From Clitopilus passeckerianus (lineage: Eukaryota > Basidiomycota > Agaricomycetes > Agaricales > Entolomataceae), in the NCBI GenBank assembly GCA_944990035.1, contig CALYLX010000159.1:992001-1056000 (forward strand): a stretch of 64,000 nucleotides of DNA, written 5' to 3'. Below, one piece after another: positions 1-11,857 of this stretch; position 1 is the stretch's first letter; every line of letters begins with the position of its first letter. The notes beneath the pieces were generated by a model. That model made no database searches. It was not told where the DNA came from and was given only the letters and a program-made list of their open reading frames with translations. A program made the position numbers and the translations under genes.

Positions 1-32
1 TGTTACAGGGTTGAATATATAGAACTTGTGGT

Positions 33-1164
33 CTACTCATACTTGAAGCTCTGCCCTACAATTTCTTCACTCAATTTCCAGAGCTTCTCTGCACTATCCT
101 TGTCAAGGGCGAAAGGTTTGGCTTCTTCAGGTGCAACCCGGCAATCGACGAGATAATTCCCATTGTCCCCTGATAAGCCTCTGTATTAGCCAGACCTCCC
201 AGAGCAGCGCGGTGTGAACTTACCGACGATATCTTTGTCGAAAGCTGCGACAAAGTAGGTTGAGACACCTTGAGATGGCGTCTTCATGACGAAAGCCGCG
301 TTAGTGTCGGTCATATAGCCAAGTTCAACGTCCAGCTCGCCTAGTTGATGGACCGTCACTAAGAATGGCCAAAAAACAGGGGAGCGAACTCACGGATAGC
401 TGCAAGATCTGTCTGATCCATGTGCAGGGCCAGATTGGTCCAGATACTACCGGGATGGACCGAGAAAGAAACAACTCCCTTCTTACCTAGTTTCTCTGCG
501 AGGGAGATAGAGAATTGAATGTTTGCTGTTTTCGACTGGCCGTATGCCTTCAATTTATGATATCTTTTGCCGCCCTAAAGGGAATATCAGCATCCGGATG
601 CAAGACAGAATAGAGTAGTCTTACAGAGAAATCCCAATCGTCAAATCGAATCGGGCTGAATCTATGCCCAGCACTTGAAACGTTAATGATCCTGGGACTG
701 GGCCCGCTTGAAAGGATCGTGTCCATGATGAGATTTGTGAACAGGAAATGACCGATATGGTTCGTTGCGAACTGCGATTCGAGTCCGTCTTTCGTGGTGC
801 TATAGGGGTGGGCCATGATCCCAGCGCTATTGACGAGGAGATCGATCGATTCTTCGTAGGAGTTAACTTCCTTTGCCGCTGCCCTCACGCTCTCCAGGGA
901 ACTTAGATCAAGTTGTAGACGCCTAGTCTTAACATTAGGAGCGACTGCAGCAATGGCTGCCTCGACTTGGCCAACTTTTTCGAAGTTGCGAGACGCTAGG
1001 ATGAGGAGGCTTGGTTTGTATTTGGCGACAGATTCTGCGAATATGGCACCAAGACTTCCAGGAGAGGCACCTGTGACAAGGATGGTCTTCCCTTCAATCT
1101 GAGGAGCATACAGGTCTCCTGCTTCCTCTGCTGTGGTTTCAAATCCAAAGTTTGCAGGAGGCAT
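33..1164 (-). CDS. Short-chain dehydrogenase/reductase (retinol-dehydrogenase-like)
   Basis: Four exons, 625..1164, 394..574, 224..340 and 33..169, join in frame through GT..AG introns and give about 324 residues ending in TAG. The protein has the Rossmann nucleotide site TGASPGSLG near residue 31, the NSAG structural motif (usually NNAG), an upstream catalytic-type serine region (NVSSAGH), and the active-site YGQSK (YxxxK) encoded just after intron 1. A PG motif follows (HPGSIWTNL). This order is that of classical NAD(P)-dependent SDRs of the WWOX/retinol-dehydrogenase type common in fungi. The substrate cannot be deduced; such enzymes reduce carbonyls or oxidise alcohols in the cytosol. The first ATG of the long first exon is taken as the start. 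The gene appears complete. Confidence 0.88.
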
Positions 1165-2690
1165 CAGGGAAATGAAGACCTAAACTTCCAGTGCATTCAT
1201 GCTTCTTATTCATACGGGGAACTAGTCCAGTGCCCGGATGACGGCCGTATTGATCTATTCGTGACGAGAGGCCACCTTATGCAACCATGATATGAGAGCC
1301 TGAGGTGGCTTACTCTGACAGTTCGTTGTCAATGTCATCTGAGGGAGAGGTTGGGATCGGGTTGGGTTTGAATCTTTAATTAATTTTGATTTACAATTTA
1401 GCCACGACTTGCCCACGACCGTCATACCCGATACACTGCTGGCGTCGGATACTGTTTCCGTCAAAAAATCTGCCAAAGAAACCTGGTATAGCTGTTTCTG
1501 GCCGGTTTCTATGGTAAAAAGGCGTGTTTTCTTTCCTTTTTCTGAGTCAAACACGTGCTGGAAGGGGTATGACAGGTTTCTTTGGCGTTTCCCAAGGTTT
1601 TCCATTGGAAAACGATATCGGCGCCAGAAGTGATATTCGTCCTACGACGTTGAACGATATGGCTACTCGACGTTGTAAACCGGACCGCATGGCATCCATA
1701 CATATTGCGTGCGTCTTCGGACAGATCTAAGAAAACGGGAGCTTTGCTGCCAATTTGTCTGCACCAAAGTTACCCAAAATAGGTCAACCAAACCCAGCTT
1801 CCTGAAAACTCGACGTTCAACGGCTTCTAGACTCTAAGGGATGAGAGGAAAACGGAGAGACGCCAGGAAAAGCTATCGTAGAAGTGCAGAACCTCCCTGG
1901 TGTACCAGCTTTCGTTGGCACTGACAAGCCTTGTAATGGCTCTGCTCGTCCAATACAGACCCCGACTCTTTCGTTCCCACTCCTTTCACCATGTCGATGC
2001 AAACCCTTGTCGCTCTTCTCGTAGCATCTGCATATGAACGTTTCTTTCTTCGCTCAGGCCAGCTTTCCGTTGATGATGCCAGCTACTAGTCAGCTGGAGA
2101 AGTAGCGAGAGGTGACGTATCTGGCGGGAACCTCTATCCTGGCAAGCCAGTGTCGATGTGAGACTTGAGTCGCCAGTATGTGAGCAAGTCCTACTTTCTG
2201 GATTGCTTCTACTTCTGACCCTCGTTCATACAGGTCGTTCATTACGGTTGTACACACCGAATTTCGCTAGCTTCGCGGCGATTGAGCGAGGCACGCTGTC
2301 TTGCACTAGTGCCGAAATGTTTGAGACTAGTAAAGGAATATAGCGGGATCCCGGTTTTGCGAGCTTCACATCATATCATTCCAGCGACAGTGAGGTTTCA
2401 CCATGAAGCCAAGGCGATTCATTGACAGGCTAAAACGCAGGAATCGTCTTCCCTGCTCTCCAGGCCAAGCAAGGAATACTTGCCAGATCAATCAAGTTCC
2501 ATCATACCCATTCCCCCCCGCTGTCAACCAAGTCAAGCCTACTTCAATTGAGTTGGGCGTGATAAGCGCCCTGACTCTCGTCTGATCAAAACAAGGTACT
2601 GTATTTCTCCTTGATTGAAACGTTCCGGCTGTTAGTGATCAACCTGTGTATCAAGGCCCTGAGGATCCGAAAATGAATCCCGAAATGTGG
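1165..2690. other. Intergenic region, no supported gene
   Basis: Only short overlapping open frames are present, the longest being 116 codons on the minus strand at 1255..1605 with no recognisable motif. None shows convincing splice continuity with a neighbour. The left end carries the SDR promoter, transcribed leftward. The right end carries the promoter of the secreted-protein gene. Confidence 0.5.
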
Positions 2691-2698
2691 TATAAAAG
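2691..2698 (+). promoter_or_regulatory. TATA box of the secreted coiled-coil protein gene
   Basis: The sequence TATAAAAG lies about 200 bp before the ATG at 2893. A likely 5'-leader intron runs 2809..2872: donor GTACGT, a CTGAT branch-like element, acceptor TTGTAG. This would bring the mature leader to an ordinary length. Confidence 0.5.
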
Positions 2699-2892
2699 CC
2701 TGGCTCTCAAGGCGAGAAACAGCAGCACCTCTGGAAGGAAGCCACTCGTCTCACTGAAAACTGCCTCTTGTCCGAAACAAACGCCGGTCGTCCGTTTCTA
2801 TATTCAAAGTACGTCCATCCATGTTCATATCATGTCACGACCACAAACTGATACGAATCCTCGCTGTTGTAGTAAACACATAACTCATCACC

Positions 2893-3432
2893 ATGGTCTC
2901 CATTCGTATCACTGTCCAAGCTCTTCTCGCCTTCGCCATGTCTGTCAGCGCTTACCCAGGCTCTTATGCCGACGCAGTTGAAACACTTGCTGCTCGCTCA
3001 GACTCCAACTATCAGACTCTCACCGCTCGCCGCGGCAGCGGCATCACGACCTGGTCCAGCCGCCAACGCTACAGCGCCTGTGCCTTTTCCGACGACGATC
3101 GCTTCTCCCTTGTTGCTCGCGACCTCGCCGGTCTCGGTATTCGCTCTAAGGATATCTCACACGTCCTCGTTGTGCGCATGACCCGGCCCCCATCTCCTGT
3201 CGGCTTGTCGAAAGCCGAGCTGGAGAAGCACCTGAAGGAATTGGAGCCTGAACTTGCCAAGGCCAAGAATAATGTCAAGACAATATTGGCGGCGATCAAG
3301 GCAGCGAGGAAGGCCAAGAACACAGCGGAGGAGGCAAAGCAGAAGGATAAACTTGAGGATGCGAATGGGATGGTGGAGACCTACGGGGAATATGTGCGAC
3401 ACTACAGGTCAGAGTTGGCTAAGGCTAAGTAG
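2893..3432 (+). CDS. Small secreted protein with C-terminal coiled coil
   Basis: Single-exon frame of 179 residues. Residues 1-20 form a clear signal peptide with a hydrophobic core and a likely cleavage after SVSA. The middle is unremarkable. Residues about 104-179 are rich in Lys, Glu and Ala with heptad-like spacing, predicting a long charged helix or coiled coil. There are no known catalytic motifs and only one cysteine. A TATA box and a probable leader intron precede the gene, which supports a real transcript. It is probably an extracellular or cell-wall protein; function unknown. I do not recognise a family. Confidence 0.65.
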   Translation: MVSIRITVQALLAFAMSVSAYPGSYADAVETLAARSDSNYQTLTARRGSGITTWSSRQRYSACAFSDDDRFSLVARDLAGLGIRSKDISHVLVVRMTRPPSPVGLSKAELEKHLKELEPELAKAKNNVKTILAAIKAARKAKNTAEEAKQKDKLEDANGMVETYGEYVRHYRSELAKAK

Positions 3433-4072
3433 AGGAGATGGTGGTGTGAATACGTACTACACGAAAATGCATCTTTATTGACTTTGAATAGCGATGTTAA
3501 TAGTGCAATTACTTCCGTAGTGAGGCGAGGCACCGTGGCTATTGCTCATTGTCATGTTTGTTTGCACTACTGGGGTGCCTGGCTGTATCGCCCAGAAACA
3601 CCGCCCTTTGTTACCTGTTTGGTGCCTTCGCATTGGTGTTTCTGAAGGATACGCGGACAGGAAGCTACTAAACATGTTTTCTCTGCTAGTGTATCCAAAT
3701 GGTACAGCTGTTCACGCCCGCAGTGTTGGCGACTTGTAATGTGCATATGGCGACGCGTTGTTTACGTGTTATTTGTACAGGACCAACCCAGTCACAAGAC
3801 TGGCCCTTGCCAGTGGAGGCATCATTGAGAAAGATTACCGTGAAGACTTCCGTATGGGGGGAAACCTCAGGCTCGACCTGCAACACCTAGCTCTCGTGAA
3901 CACTCCATCTCTTACGCATGTAACCTTTTGAACTCTGGATTCAAAGCGAGTTCATGTATAGTATGAGTGAGTTGGAGCAAAATGCTGATGAGCCCAGAGT
4001 GGCTTCTATACCACGACATCGAGGGGTTATGATTGCTTAAACTTTCGAATTTTACCCCTCAGCCCTCAGTCT
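3433..4072. other. Intergenic region between convergent genes
   Basis: Presumed 3' flanks of the secreted-protein gene (plus strand) and the HNH-family gene (minus strand). Only short shadow frames; nothing recognised. Confidence 0.5.
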
Positions 4073-5313
4073 CTAGCATATAAGTGCATGGTATAACAAT
4101 TCGTGCGTTCCACCTTCACTTGCCATGACTGAGGCACCTTCCAAGTCCCGTAGAACGTTACGGATATACTCTCCAGAACCAGATAAATGGGCGACTCGTG
4201 AACACGCGGCATGAAGAGCCAGGTAGCGAGGGTCAGGAAGCGGAAGAGTGTTTGAATCAGGCGTTTTCAACTGGGCTCGAGATGGAAGTTCATGGAGTAG
4301 ATTCATGTCTGTCCCTGATACCTGATAGCAGTGTTCTGGATCCTACTTCCATTCGAATAGTGCTTTCAAAAACAGTGGGAAGACTCGCCTCAGGTTGTTT
4401 TTGAGCCACAGCTGCAAATTATTAAAAAGAATATGCACAAGGTGATCCAGGGTGAGAATATCTGCAAGATGATGAACTTTCTCGCCATTGAATTCCTCAG
4501 TGGGAGAAATTTGGCCAAATTTGTTCAATACAGCAGAGAGAGGGGCTAAATAATCTGGCTAGATTACCAGCGAATCAGCATGTTGCAAGCTTCATGGAAA
4601 CGAAAGGGTCCTACCTTGTCTGCTTCGTTGAAGTCGTGATTTGTGGACTGATCAAAGATGTAAGCTACCTCACTGTGCGACAATTGTTGCAAATCGGATA
4701 TTTGGACCAAGTCGCCCATATACGAGCTGTAATCGGGCTTTCCAGAAAGTGTGCAGCGATGACTATCACGGCAGAGCGCCTCGAGAACGTGAATGTTACA
4801 AGAAAGCTACGAAACAGATGAGAAAGACTCACAAGGTTCTTTGCTTGTTGATAGGTTTTCGGGGTCTTAACCAAATGGTATTGGTTTTCTTCTTTCTCCA
4901 GTTCAGGTCCCGGGTCAGGGGGTTGGTTTCTTTGGGTAGTAGGACCTTTATGAGCACGGACTAAAAATCGTCAACCACCACCCGATTCGTCGGAATTCAA
5001 GGGAAAACTTACAACAGCGAACAAAGTGGTTCTTGTAGAGATAAGCCAGATTCTGAAGTTCTTGGTCTCCATTACAGCCTTGAATTTTTTTAGCGAATCC
5101 CTCCCGGCCTGCTTGCGTTGGTGCTTCAGTTAGCATATAGCCAAGCAGGCCGGCGCACGTCAACACCGAAAGGCCGCCATACTGTGGTATTTTGGCATGG
5201 TGATGCTCGAGCTCAAGACAATGACGTGGAATTTGCTTGAGCGCCGCAAGAGACGATGAGTCATCATGCGCCACTGCCAGTAGGCAAGGAAGACTCCAAT
5301 GCTGAACTACCAA
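4073..5313 (-). pseudogene. HNH_2-type endonuclease-like gene with an in-frame stop codon
   Basis: Exons 5013..5313, 4833..4960, 4615..4779 and 4073..4558 join in frame and would encode about 359 residues. Residue codon 270 is TAG (4343..4345), immediately after the segment LFEWK; the same frame continues with DPEHCYQVSGTDM and a well-conserved C-terminus (PDPRYLALHAACSRVAHLSG). The layout resembles the HNH_2-containing proteins expanded in mushroom fungi: an N-terminal helical region, a CRDSHRCTLSG stretch at the start of the HNH fold, and TLDHLVHILF. At the position where relatives usually carry an A-H-I-F motif this copy reads A-Y-I-F, so the expected catalytic or metal-binding histidine is replaced by tyrosine. 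Both changes suggest loss of nuclease function. Alternatives are stop-codon readthrough or a sequencing error at one base. The comparison with relatives is from memory. Confidence 0.7.
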
Positions 5314-5458
5314 AGCAGCTCATGCGATTGCCGTTGTGAAAAATAAATGAGATGTCATTAGGTACTAAGTAGCCAAAGCATTAGAACTAGACGTAATTTT
5401 ATCCTACAAGCAAATCATAAGCAGGGATCACAGACTAACTGTCACCCCTCTGAGATAT

Positions 5459-6996
5459 CTAATATCCATCCTCCTGAACCAGTGCATCCACCGGATCGAC
5501 CTCATATTGCTCCTGAATCCTCATCTCCAGCAACCTCTGATCATACCGCTTCAGCAACAGCCTCTCCACCCATCCACCGGGGGGAAACACTTTCTCCCAC
5601 TGGTTATGCAGATGCACGCTGAACACCTTGCCGAGTGCTTCATCCAGTCCTCCTCCTTCTTCCAATCCAAGGCCCATGGTCCATTTCCCGTTACGCCTGT
5701 CAGCAACGAATGGGTCTGGCAAGCGGTTGTCTAACCGACATGACCTGCCGTCGGAGAAGCAGAAAGGCAGAACTTTGAAAGGGGGTATAGCGTTCGCGAC
5801 AAGTCGCCGCCAGAGCTTGAGGTAGAGCAGAGAGCCCCAGTCGGTGGAGTGTATTCTTGGAGGTGGTGAAGTAGCCATGATGTGGAAAGCTTCGCACAGG
5901 TATGGCGAATGCTGGCGGAAGCGCATTAGTGCACCATTAAGAGGTTGGTATGGTTTGTCTGGAAATTTGTTTTAGAATGCGAACAAGGATACGAATATGA
6001 GGGAGACTTACCATAGCAGTCCCACTGGGTGACAAATTCATGTTCAAGCAAGGGAGTAAGATCCCGAGTGAGAAGTGAGTCCATGTCAATCCATACACCT
6101 CCATAGTTCCACAATAGCAGCAACCGTAGAAGATCCCCGTCCAGCCACGCCTTCTTGTCCTTCATCTTCAACAGCTCACTCTTATGCAAAGCTGTCGAGC
6201 TTGCCAAAGTGGCGATGTCCACGACTTTCAGCGCAAAGCTCTCCGGATAGCGTTTCATATACCCCCGCAGAATCCCGTTCTGGCTGAGATCCCCATTCGA
6301 CCATATAATCAACCTCGATGCGCTCAAATCCTGCGTCGCGAAGAATGACTTGATCATCCACTCCTGTCGTTCTCCAAAAGCCACAAGGTCCGTCCTCCAG
6401 TATGTGTGGAATTGTGTCTTCATTTCGGGGGGAAGCCATGACCCGTGGTGTTGTATGTCGTCTCGGTGGGTTTGTATCGTGCCAGCGAAGTCGTAGCAGT
6501 CCAATCCCATCTTTAAAGGCAGTCCGGCCTGAACCTCCGTCCTCCGTCGTCCATAAACGGCATCCGACACGTTATACATTGGGCTGACGTGTGGAGAGTT
6601 GAAGCAGCCAGCGAGTGGTAATATGGGGTCAATCTCCGCCTTGACCCAGCTCCTGGAATAGAACGCTATCTCTACGTGAGGCTCGTAGAGATACAATCCA
6701 CCCAGAACAACTATTAGGGTGACGGAAATGAGGATTTTAAGGAGCAGTCGAACGGTCTGCCGCCGTAGCGTAAGGAGAAGTGTGAATGGCCAGCGGTTTA
6801 GAGGCCACCAAATTCGACTTCTGGAACGATAGGTCGGGTGAGGTGGCGGAAGGTAGGGGGCGTATTCATGTGTAGGGCTAGGGATCGCTGTTGGTGGTGG
6901 TGACAGGTCATGGTGGTGATTCGTTGCTGAGCGCAGCCGTGGCTTAACGTTTGACAGGGTGTACATGGGAAGTCTGGAGCTTCCTGAAATTGACAT
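5459..6996 (-). CDS. Golgi-type glycosyltransferase, GT32 family (type II membrane protein)
   Basis: Two exons, 6012..6996 and 5958 down to 5459, join across a 53-nt GT..AG intron and encode 494 residues. A proline-rich cytosolic tail is followed by one membrane anchor at about residues 85-105, giving a type II topology typical of Golgi glycosyltransferases. The catalytic core has the DXD motif in YGGVWIDMDS (Asp304-Met-Asp306), preceded by a conserved Lys/Trp/Asp-rich helix, as in the GT32 / alpha-1,4-N-acetylglucosaminyltransferase (Gb3-synthase-like) fold. DXD binds the divalent metal and nucleotide-sugar. The C-terminal exon carries an SVHLHNQW segment typical of the end of these domains. 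The likely role is sugar transfer to glycoprotein or glycolipid acceptors in the secretory pathway; donor and acceptor are unknown. Confidence 0.82.
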
Positions 6997-7879
6997 ACTT
7001 GGTCCAAGTCGCCTCCAGCTTTAAACTGTGGTTGTTTCGCTGGCCTAACTTATAGGTTAACCAAGATGTCCGCCGAATTAATGAGAAACGCGTCGGGTAT
7101 ACGTTGGTACACGTTAAAGTGAGGTGGTCGTCACAGAGTCGTCGTTCCTCAAGCTGTAGGTGGCCAACTGCGGTCTAGAGCAGGTATTGGGCAGCGCTAG
7201 CAGTTGTAAAAGAGTGGACAGTGTGCCGACAGCTCGGGCTTGTCTAGCGCGTCAGTTACTGAAAACTTGAGCCTGGGCTATCGCGCTTCACCAAAAAAGC
7301 CAGCTCGCTCGCTTATTGGCCAACTCAAAGCTGCCCGATCAAAATTTCTTCGCTTTGGGAAATTGGCTTGTCTTGCGGTAAATTGCTATCGACGTACAAA
7401 ATGACAACAATCCCTACGTAACTTACACAACACAACCCATTTTCCAACTATCTTCCAAACCATGCAGCAAAACATCAACGCCCCAGCAAAATCTACATCG
7501 TACCAAATCTGACAACGCAATCGAAGGACAACACACGATACCAGGTAAGAAAGATATAGGCCATACCCGTAAAAACAGGTAATGACGGTAGAATATACAG
7601 TAAACACTAGGAGCACGGAGCACAAGTAGAGAACTTTCAGGAAGGTGGAGAGGGGGATTAAAGCGTGGTAAGAGCCTCGACAAACAGACACAGATGGTAC
7701 AAGATGGACTGGAAAAGTAGCGAAAAGAAGTAGAAGAGAACCCCGTGAACAATGAGACAAACAGATTAAAGAAGGGCCTGGTAATGGTGGTATCCTACGA
7801 CGGCGACGTCGAATTTGGTGACACATCTAATGCTGAAACAAAATAACATTCTGCAATCTCATTCCGTCTCTTTCTTAGC
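6997..7879. other. Intergenic region
   Basis: Contains the promoter of the GT32 gene on the right-to-left strand and the 3' untranslated region of DHH1. The minus-strand open frames at 7386..7826 are low-complexity and fall downstream of the DHH1 stop, so they are not called. Confidence 0.5.
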
Positions 7880-9547
7880 CTAGGCGCGAACGGGTCCACG
7901 GTAGCCTTGTTGAGGAGCTCGTGGGATTCCGCCGTTTCCGTTGGCAGGGTAAGCACCTTGACCATTGCTTTGGTATACGACCTGGCCTTGGGTAGCCTGA
8001 GGTGGCACCTGCTGGGGTGGCCTAGCTTGTTGGGGGACCTGCTGCCTCTGTTGTTGTTGCTGCTGCTGCTGTGCCTGCTTAGGAGCCTGTCCAGCTGGCG
8101 GCAACGGGGATTCAGGCCCTGACGAAGGGGCGACGTAGAGACCCTTGTCAATGGTCTGAGGAATCGGCTGAATCTCCGTTCCAAGTTCCTGTTCAATCTT
8201 GTACAAGTTGAACCTGTCCTCGTAAGTGACGAGGTTGATGGCGAGACCAAGGTGTCCGAAACGACCAGAGCGACCGATACGGTGAAGGTATGTCTCGGAG
8301 TTCTTGGGGAAATCGAAGTTGATAACGACGTTGACGGCTTGGATATCAATACCACGGGTGAGGAGGTCAGAGCAGACGAGGTTACGGCATTGTCCATTGC
8401 GGAATTCGTGGAAGACGCGGTTACGATGCGACTGTAGCATCTTTGCGTGTGAGTAGAAGCAGGAGTAGCCCAGGTCTGTGACCTTCTTCGCGAGCAGTTC
8501 GACACGGTTGGTAGAATTACAGAAGATGATAGATTGGTTGATTTGGAGCTGTTAGAGTATGTCAGACGGAGCCTTAGCTGTGTGTGATGACTACCAACCT
8601 TGGAGAAGAGGGTATTGAGGCAGTGGACCTTCTGTCGCTCCTCGACATAGGCGTAGTATTGGGTAACACCACGCAGGGTGAGTTCGTCCATGAGGTTGAT
8701 CTCATGAGGAGACCTCATGTGCTTGTCCTATCAGATATCGTCAGCAGGGATCAACGCAATTATACAAAGTAGACAAACCTTGAAATCCTTTACGATCATA
8801 GGGAAGGTAGCGCTGAACAGCATAACTTGACGTTCAGCAGGCAGGAAGCTCAGCAACTGCTCCATAACAGGAGCAAATTCCGGCGACAGCAATTTATCAG
8901 CTTCGTCCATAACAAAGACTGGACATTCGCTCAGGTCGGCGACACCCTTGCCGGCCAAGTCGAGAATGCGACCAGGAGTGCCAACGAGGACGTGTACAGT
9001 CTCAGAGAGACGCAGAATATCGTCCTTCAAGGTGGTACCACCGGTAGTAACCATAACCTGCAAGCCCATGTGCTTGCCAAGAATCTTGCATACTTGCGCA
9101 GTCTGGAGAGCCAGCTCACGCGTAGGCACCAAGAGAAGCGCCTGGATCTTGTTTTTACTAGTGTCGACTTGCTGTAGGGAGGGGATGACGAATGCGGCGG
9201 TTTTGCCGGTTCCGTTCTTTGCGCGGGCCAATACATCGCGCTTGGTGAGTGCAATTGGGATGGCTTCCTCTTGAATGGGCGAGGGTTTCTCGAACCCTGC
9301 TTCGAAGATACCCATGAGGAGCTCCCGTCGAAGGTACATATCCTCGAATTCGAGGCCTTTAGTGGCGGTTACATCTTCTGTTTGAGGCCTGATATCTTTT
9401 GGTGGTGGACGGAGGCCAGCTTTCCAGGATTCACTGTGATTGGATGCGGGTGTGCTAAAAGGTGGTTTCGGTTGAGCTTGGTGGCACATTGAATGGTAGT
9501 GCGTGTACCGATACATACGATGATGATGAAGGTGCTGCTTGTGACAT
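7880..9547 (-). CDS. DHH1: DEAD-box RNA helicase Dhh1 (DDX6 family)
   Basis: Four exons, 9519..9547, 8779..9454, 8599..8727 and 7880..8548, encode 500 residues. All helicase motifs are present in order: Q-motif ([10 protein letters not shown]), motif [11 protein letters not shown], Ia PTRELA, TPGR, II DEAD, III SAT, and [12 protein letters not shown]. The sequences [12 protein letters not shown] and [20 protein letters not shown] near the N-terminus are the Dhh1/DDX6/Ste13 signature. The protein activates decapping and represses translation in P-bodies. The C-terminal tail (about residues 430-500) is rich in Gln, Pro and Gly with a run of glutamines, consistent with granule-forming tails. The start ATG lies in a 29-nt first exon; using the longer open frame at 9516 instead would break the conserved N-terminus. 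Confidence 0.96.
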
Positions 9548-11857
9548 GTTAGGCTGGTTGTTGATTGAGTTGGGTGGTTGTTGAATTGAGGTTTTCTGCT
9601 TCGGAAAACCGTAGTGTTTAGAGTAGGGTGCTTGAAGGTGTTTGTAACGGTTGAGTCTACTGGTATTGGAGATTTGAATCCGGCCGATAAGCAGCAACTG
9701 AAAATCTGTAGTTGCTAAGACGGTTTATAGGTTCGAAATCGATGCTGGTAGTAGAGAGGACAGTGGCAAAGCGATGAGGTGGTTAAGAGCAGAAATGAGG
9801 AGGGCTCGTGGTCGGCGAAAAAGGCAAGGCAATATTTTCGCACGCACCGGACAACACACTGGCCATCGCGGCATTGTCTTTCAGAGACAAGGGCAATGAC
9901 CACCAAAAGTGATGGCCTTTGACCTCTCGGCTTTGTTCTTATACATGTCGCCAGTCTATACTATCAAGAAAGCAATGGTCTTCGCGCTAGATAGCTCCTG
10001 CTGCTCGCTGCTTTGTGGGTTTGATGGGCTAATTCGGCCGCAATTCTGTCCTTGCAACAGGTACATATACGGCTGGTCATTTTCTACATTTGGGCATCTG
10101 CCCTCTGGCTCGACAGGATACGTATCTCTATTGTTCACTCGAAATATGTAGTCATTTAGTCTCAGAGTGCTCTGTCCCTGGCTACACGACTGCATTCCCC
10201 ACCGTGACACATCCATCCATCATTTGCGCATTGACCACCTCGCTATCATGGGCGGCTAATCTTGCAATATTCGAAAACTTGAATATTTCGCAAGGATTCA
10301 ATACTCTCGTCTACGCGATGCCTATATCGACTCTTGCCAAAATTCCTTCTCCAAAACACAATTAACCCGTGAGCTTTTTTACTCACGACGATCTCTGAGC
10401 ACCTGTCAATGCTACTCGAGTTAGGAGACTCGGTTTCATCCTCGCCAAACACTATTCTTATCAGAATGCTACTTCGGACCCTTGAAACGAAAGCGGTCAG
10501 TCGGTGGGCGTCTGGACACAGAAGCTTGTGAATCTGCCTTACTGCTTCTACATATCCTCCGGTACCCACAGAAGTGTCTCTACGCCGAGAAAATGCCGTT
10601 GGTAATTGACCTCCATATCGAACCAATAATTACTTTTACAGGAGCCAGACGATCCGCCACTGTGCCTCTTAAAAGTTTAGCTTGATTTTGGCAGCCCACA
10701 CCAGGTGTGACTTACATTCCTGTTTTTTCTCTCATGTGTTATAGGTCTATTTGACTACGGGGTTCAGCTCCCATGAGCAAGATGTACCCTCAAACAACTT
10801 GATGAAGTCGAGCGCTAGATAGCCTCGAAGCCGGTGCTCAGGCCGAAGAATCAAACAGGGACCGAGTCCTGTGGCACGTTCCGTCATCAGCGCAGTGATT
10901 CCTGTTGATTCTCTCCAGTGCCTTCGCTGAGCGTCCTCTCACACCATCAGGTTTCATAAGCCGACAGAGTTCGATAGCCCTTGCCACTCTCTCTTGGCCA
11001 GGTGGCACCACACCCTCTGCAGATGCTATATATGTAGGCTAATCTATGGTAGGTCATACACGCCGTCCACATGCAACACTTAATTCCCTTTCGTGATTGG
11101 TCTGATTTTGACGTTTGGCAGACACCCAAGCGACTGTGTTAATAACTTGTTGGACCACAACTCATATCTCGTATGTCAATGTCAGATTCGGAGACGCGAG
11201 TATCTTCAGGCCAGAAGAGCCGATTGGGTTAGCAGCTCTCAATCACCCATTTCAAGGGTGCGAAACTGCGGGCTAGCGCTCTGTGCCTGTCATACTTACT
11301 CGTCTTGCGACATCATCAATACCTGTTCTCTTTCAAACAGTTCGGGGAGATATTATTCGTCATGCCGAAGGCGATTTTATTTCAGAAAAATAGGAAAAAA
11401 ATATACTTTTTTGTAACGACCCGCCTCCCGAGCGCGAAGCCGTGATACCGCAAAAAAACTACCACGATTATTCCCAGCTATCGGTCGTTGAGCGGGTTGG
11501 AAGTTCAAAGAATCTACGGAATGGCTGTTCGCTAAAAGTTGTGCCTGATGGGCCAGATGCACGTTGTGATCGAACTTTGATGAGTGATGCGAACTTGCCG
11601 TGTCACTAGAAAGACATTTGAATGGACCATTCAGCCAGCGTCCAGCGCTGTTCCTCTCACCTTCAACGACGTCCAGCATCCGTCTGACGCCGTTTCGTAC
11701 TTGACCAGGCAGTGCAGCTCTCTATATAGCACGAGCCAGCGATATTTATAACGAATCACTCTCATTTCAACATCACGCTCTTTTCTTGGAACTGTTTTGA
11801 TAGAAAAACCAAGCTTTGCTGCTGCTGGGAAATTTCTGCTCCCGTGCCATTGACCTC
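9548..11857. other. Long intergenic region without a supported gene
   Basis: About 2.3 kb separating the divergent DHH1 and DUF7729-like genes. Minus-strand frames at 9956..10216 (86 codons) and 10246..10626 (126 codons) have no recognised domain or supported splicing. The right end is the promoter of the gene beginning at 11858. No repeats or RNA genes were seen. Confidence 0.45.

Noticed and set aside
7386..7826. 146-codon minus-strand open frame downstream of DHH1
   Set aside because: It starts beyond the DHH1 stop, has odd Cys/Leu/Val-rich composition, and shows no splice continuity or motif; it fits 3' UTR and flank.
7795..8718. 307-codon minus-strand open frame across DHH1
   Set aside because: It begins in the genuine third exon but runs through the intron and continues out of frame with the helicase motifs; the spliced model has all motifs.
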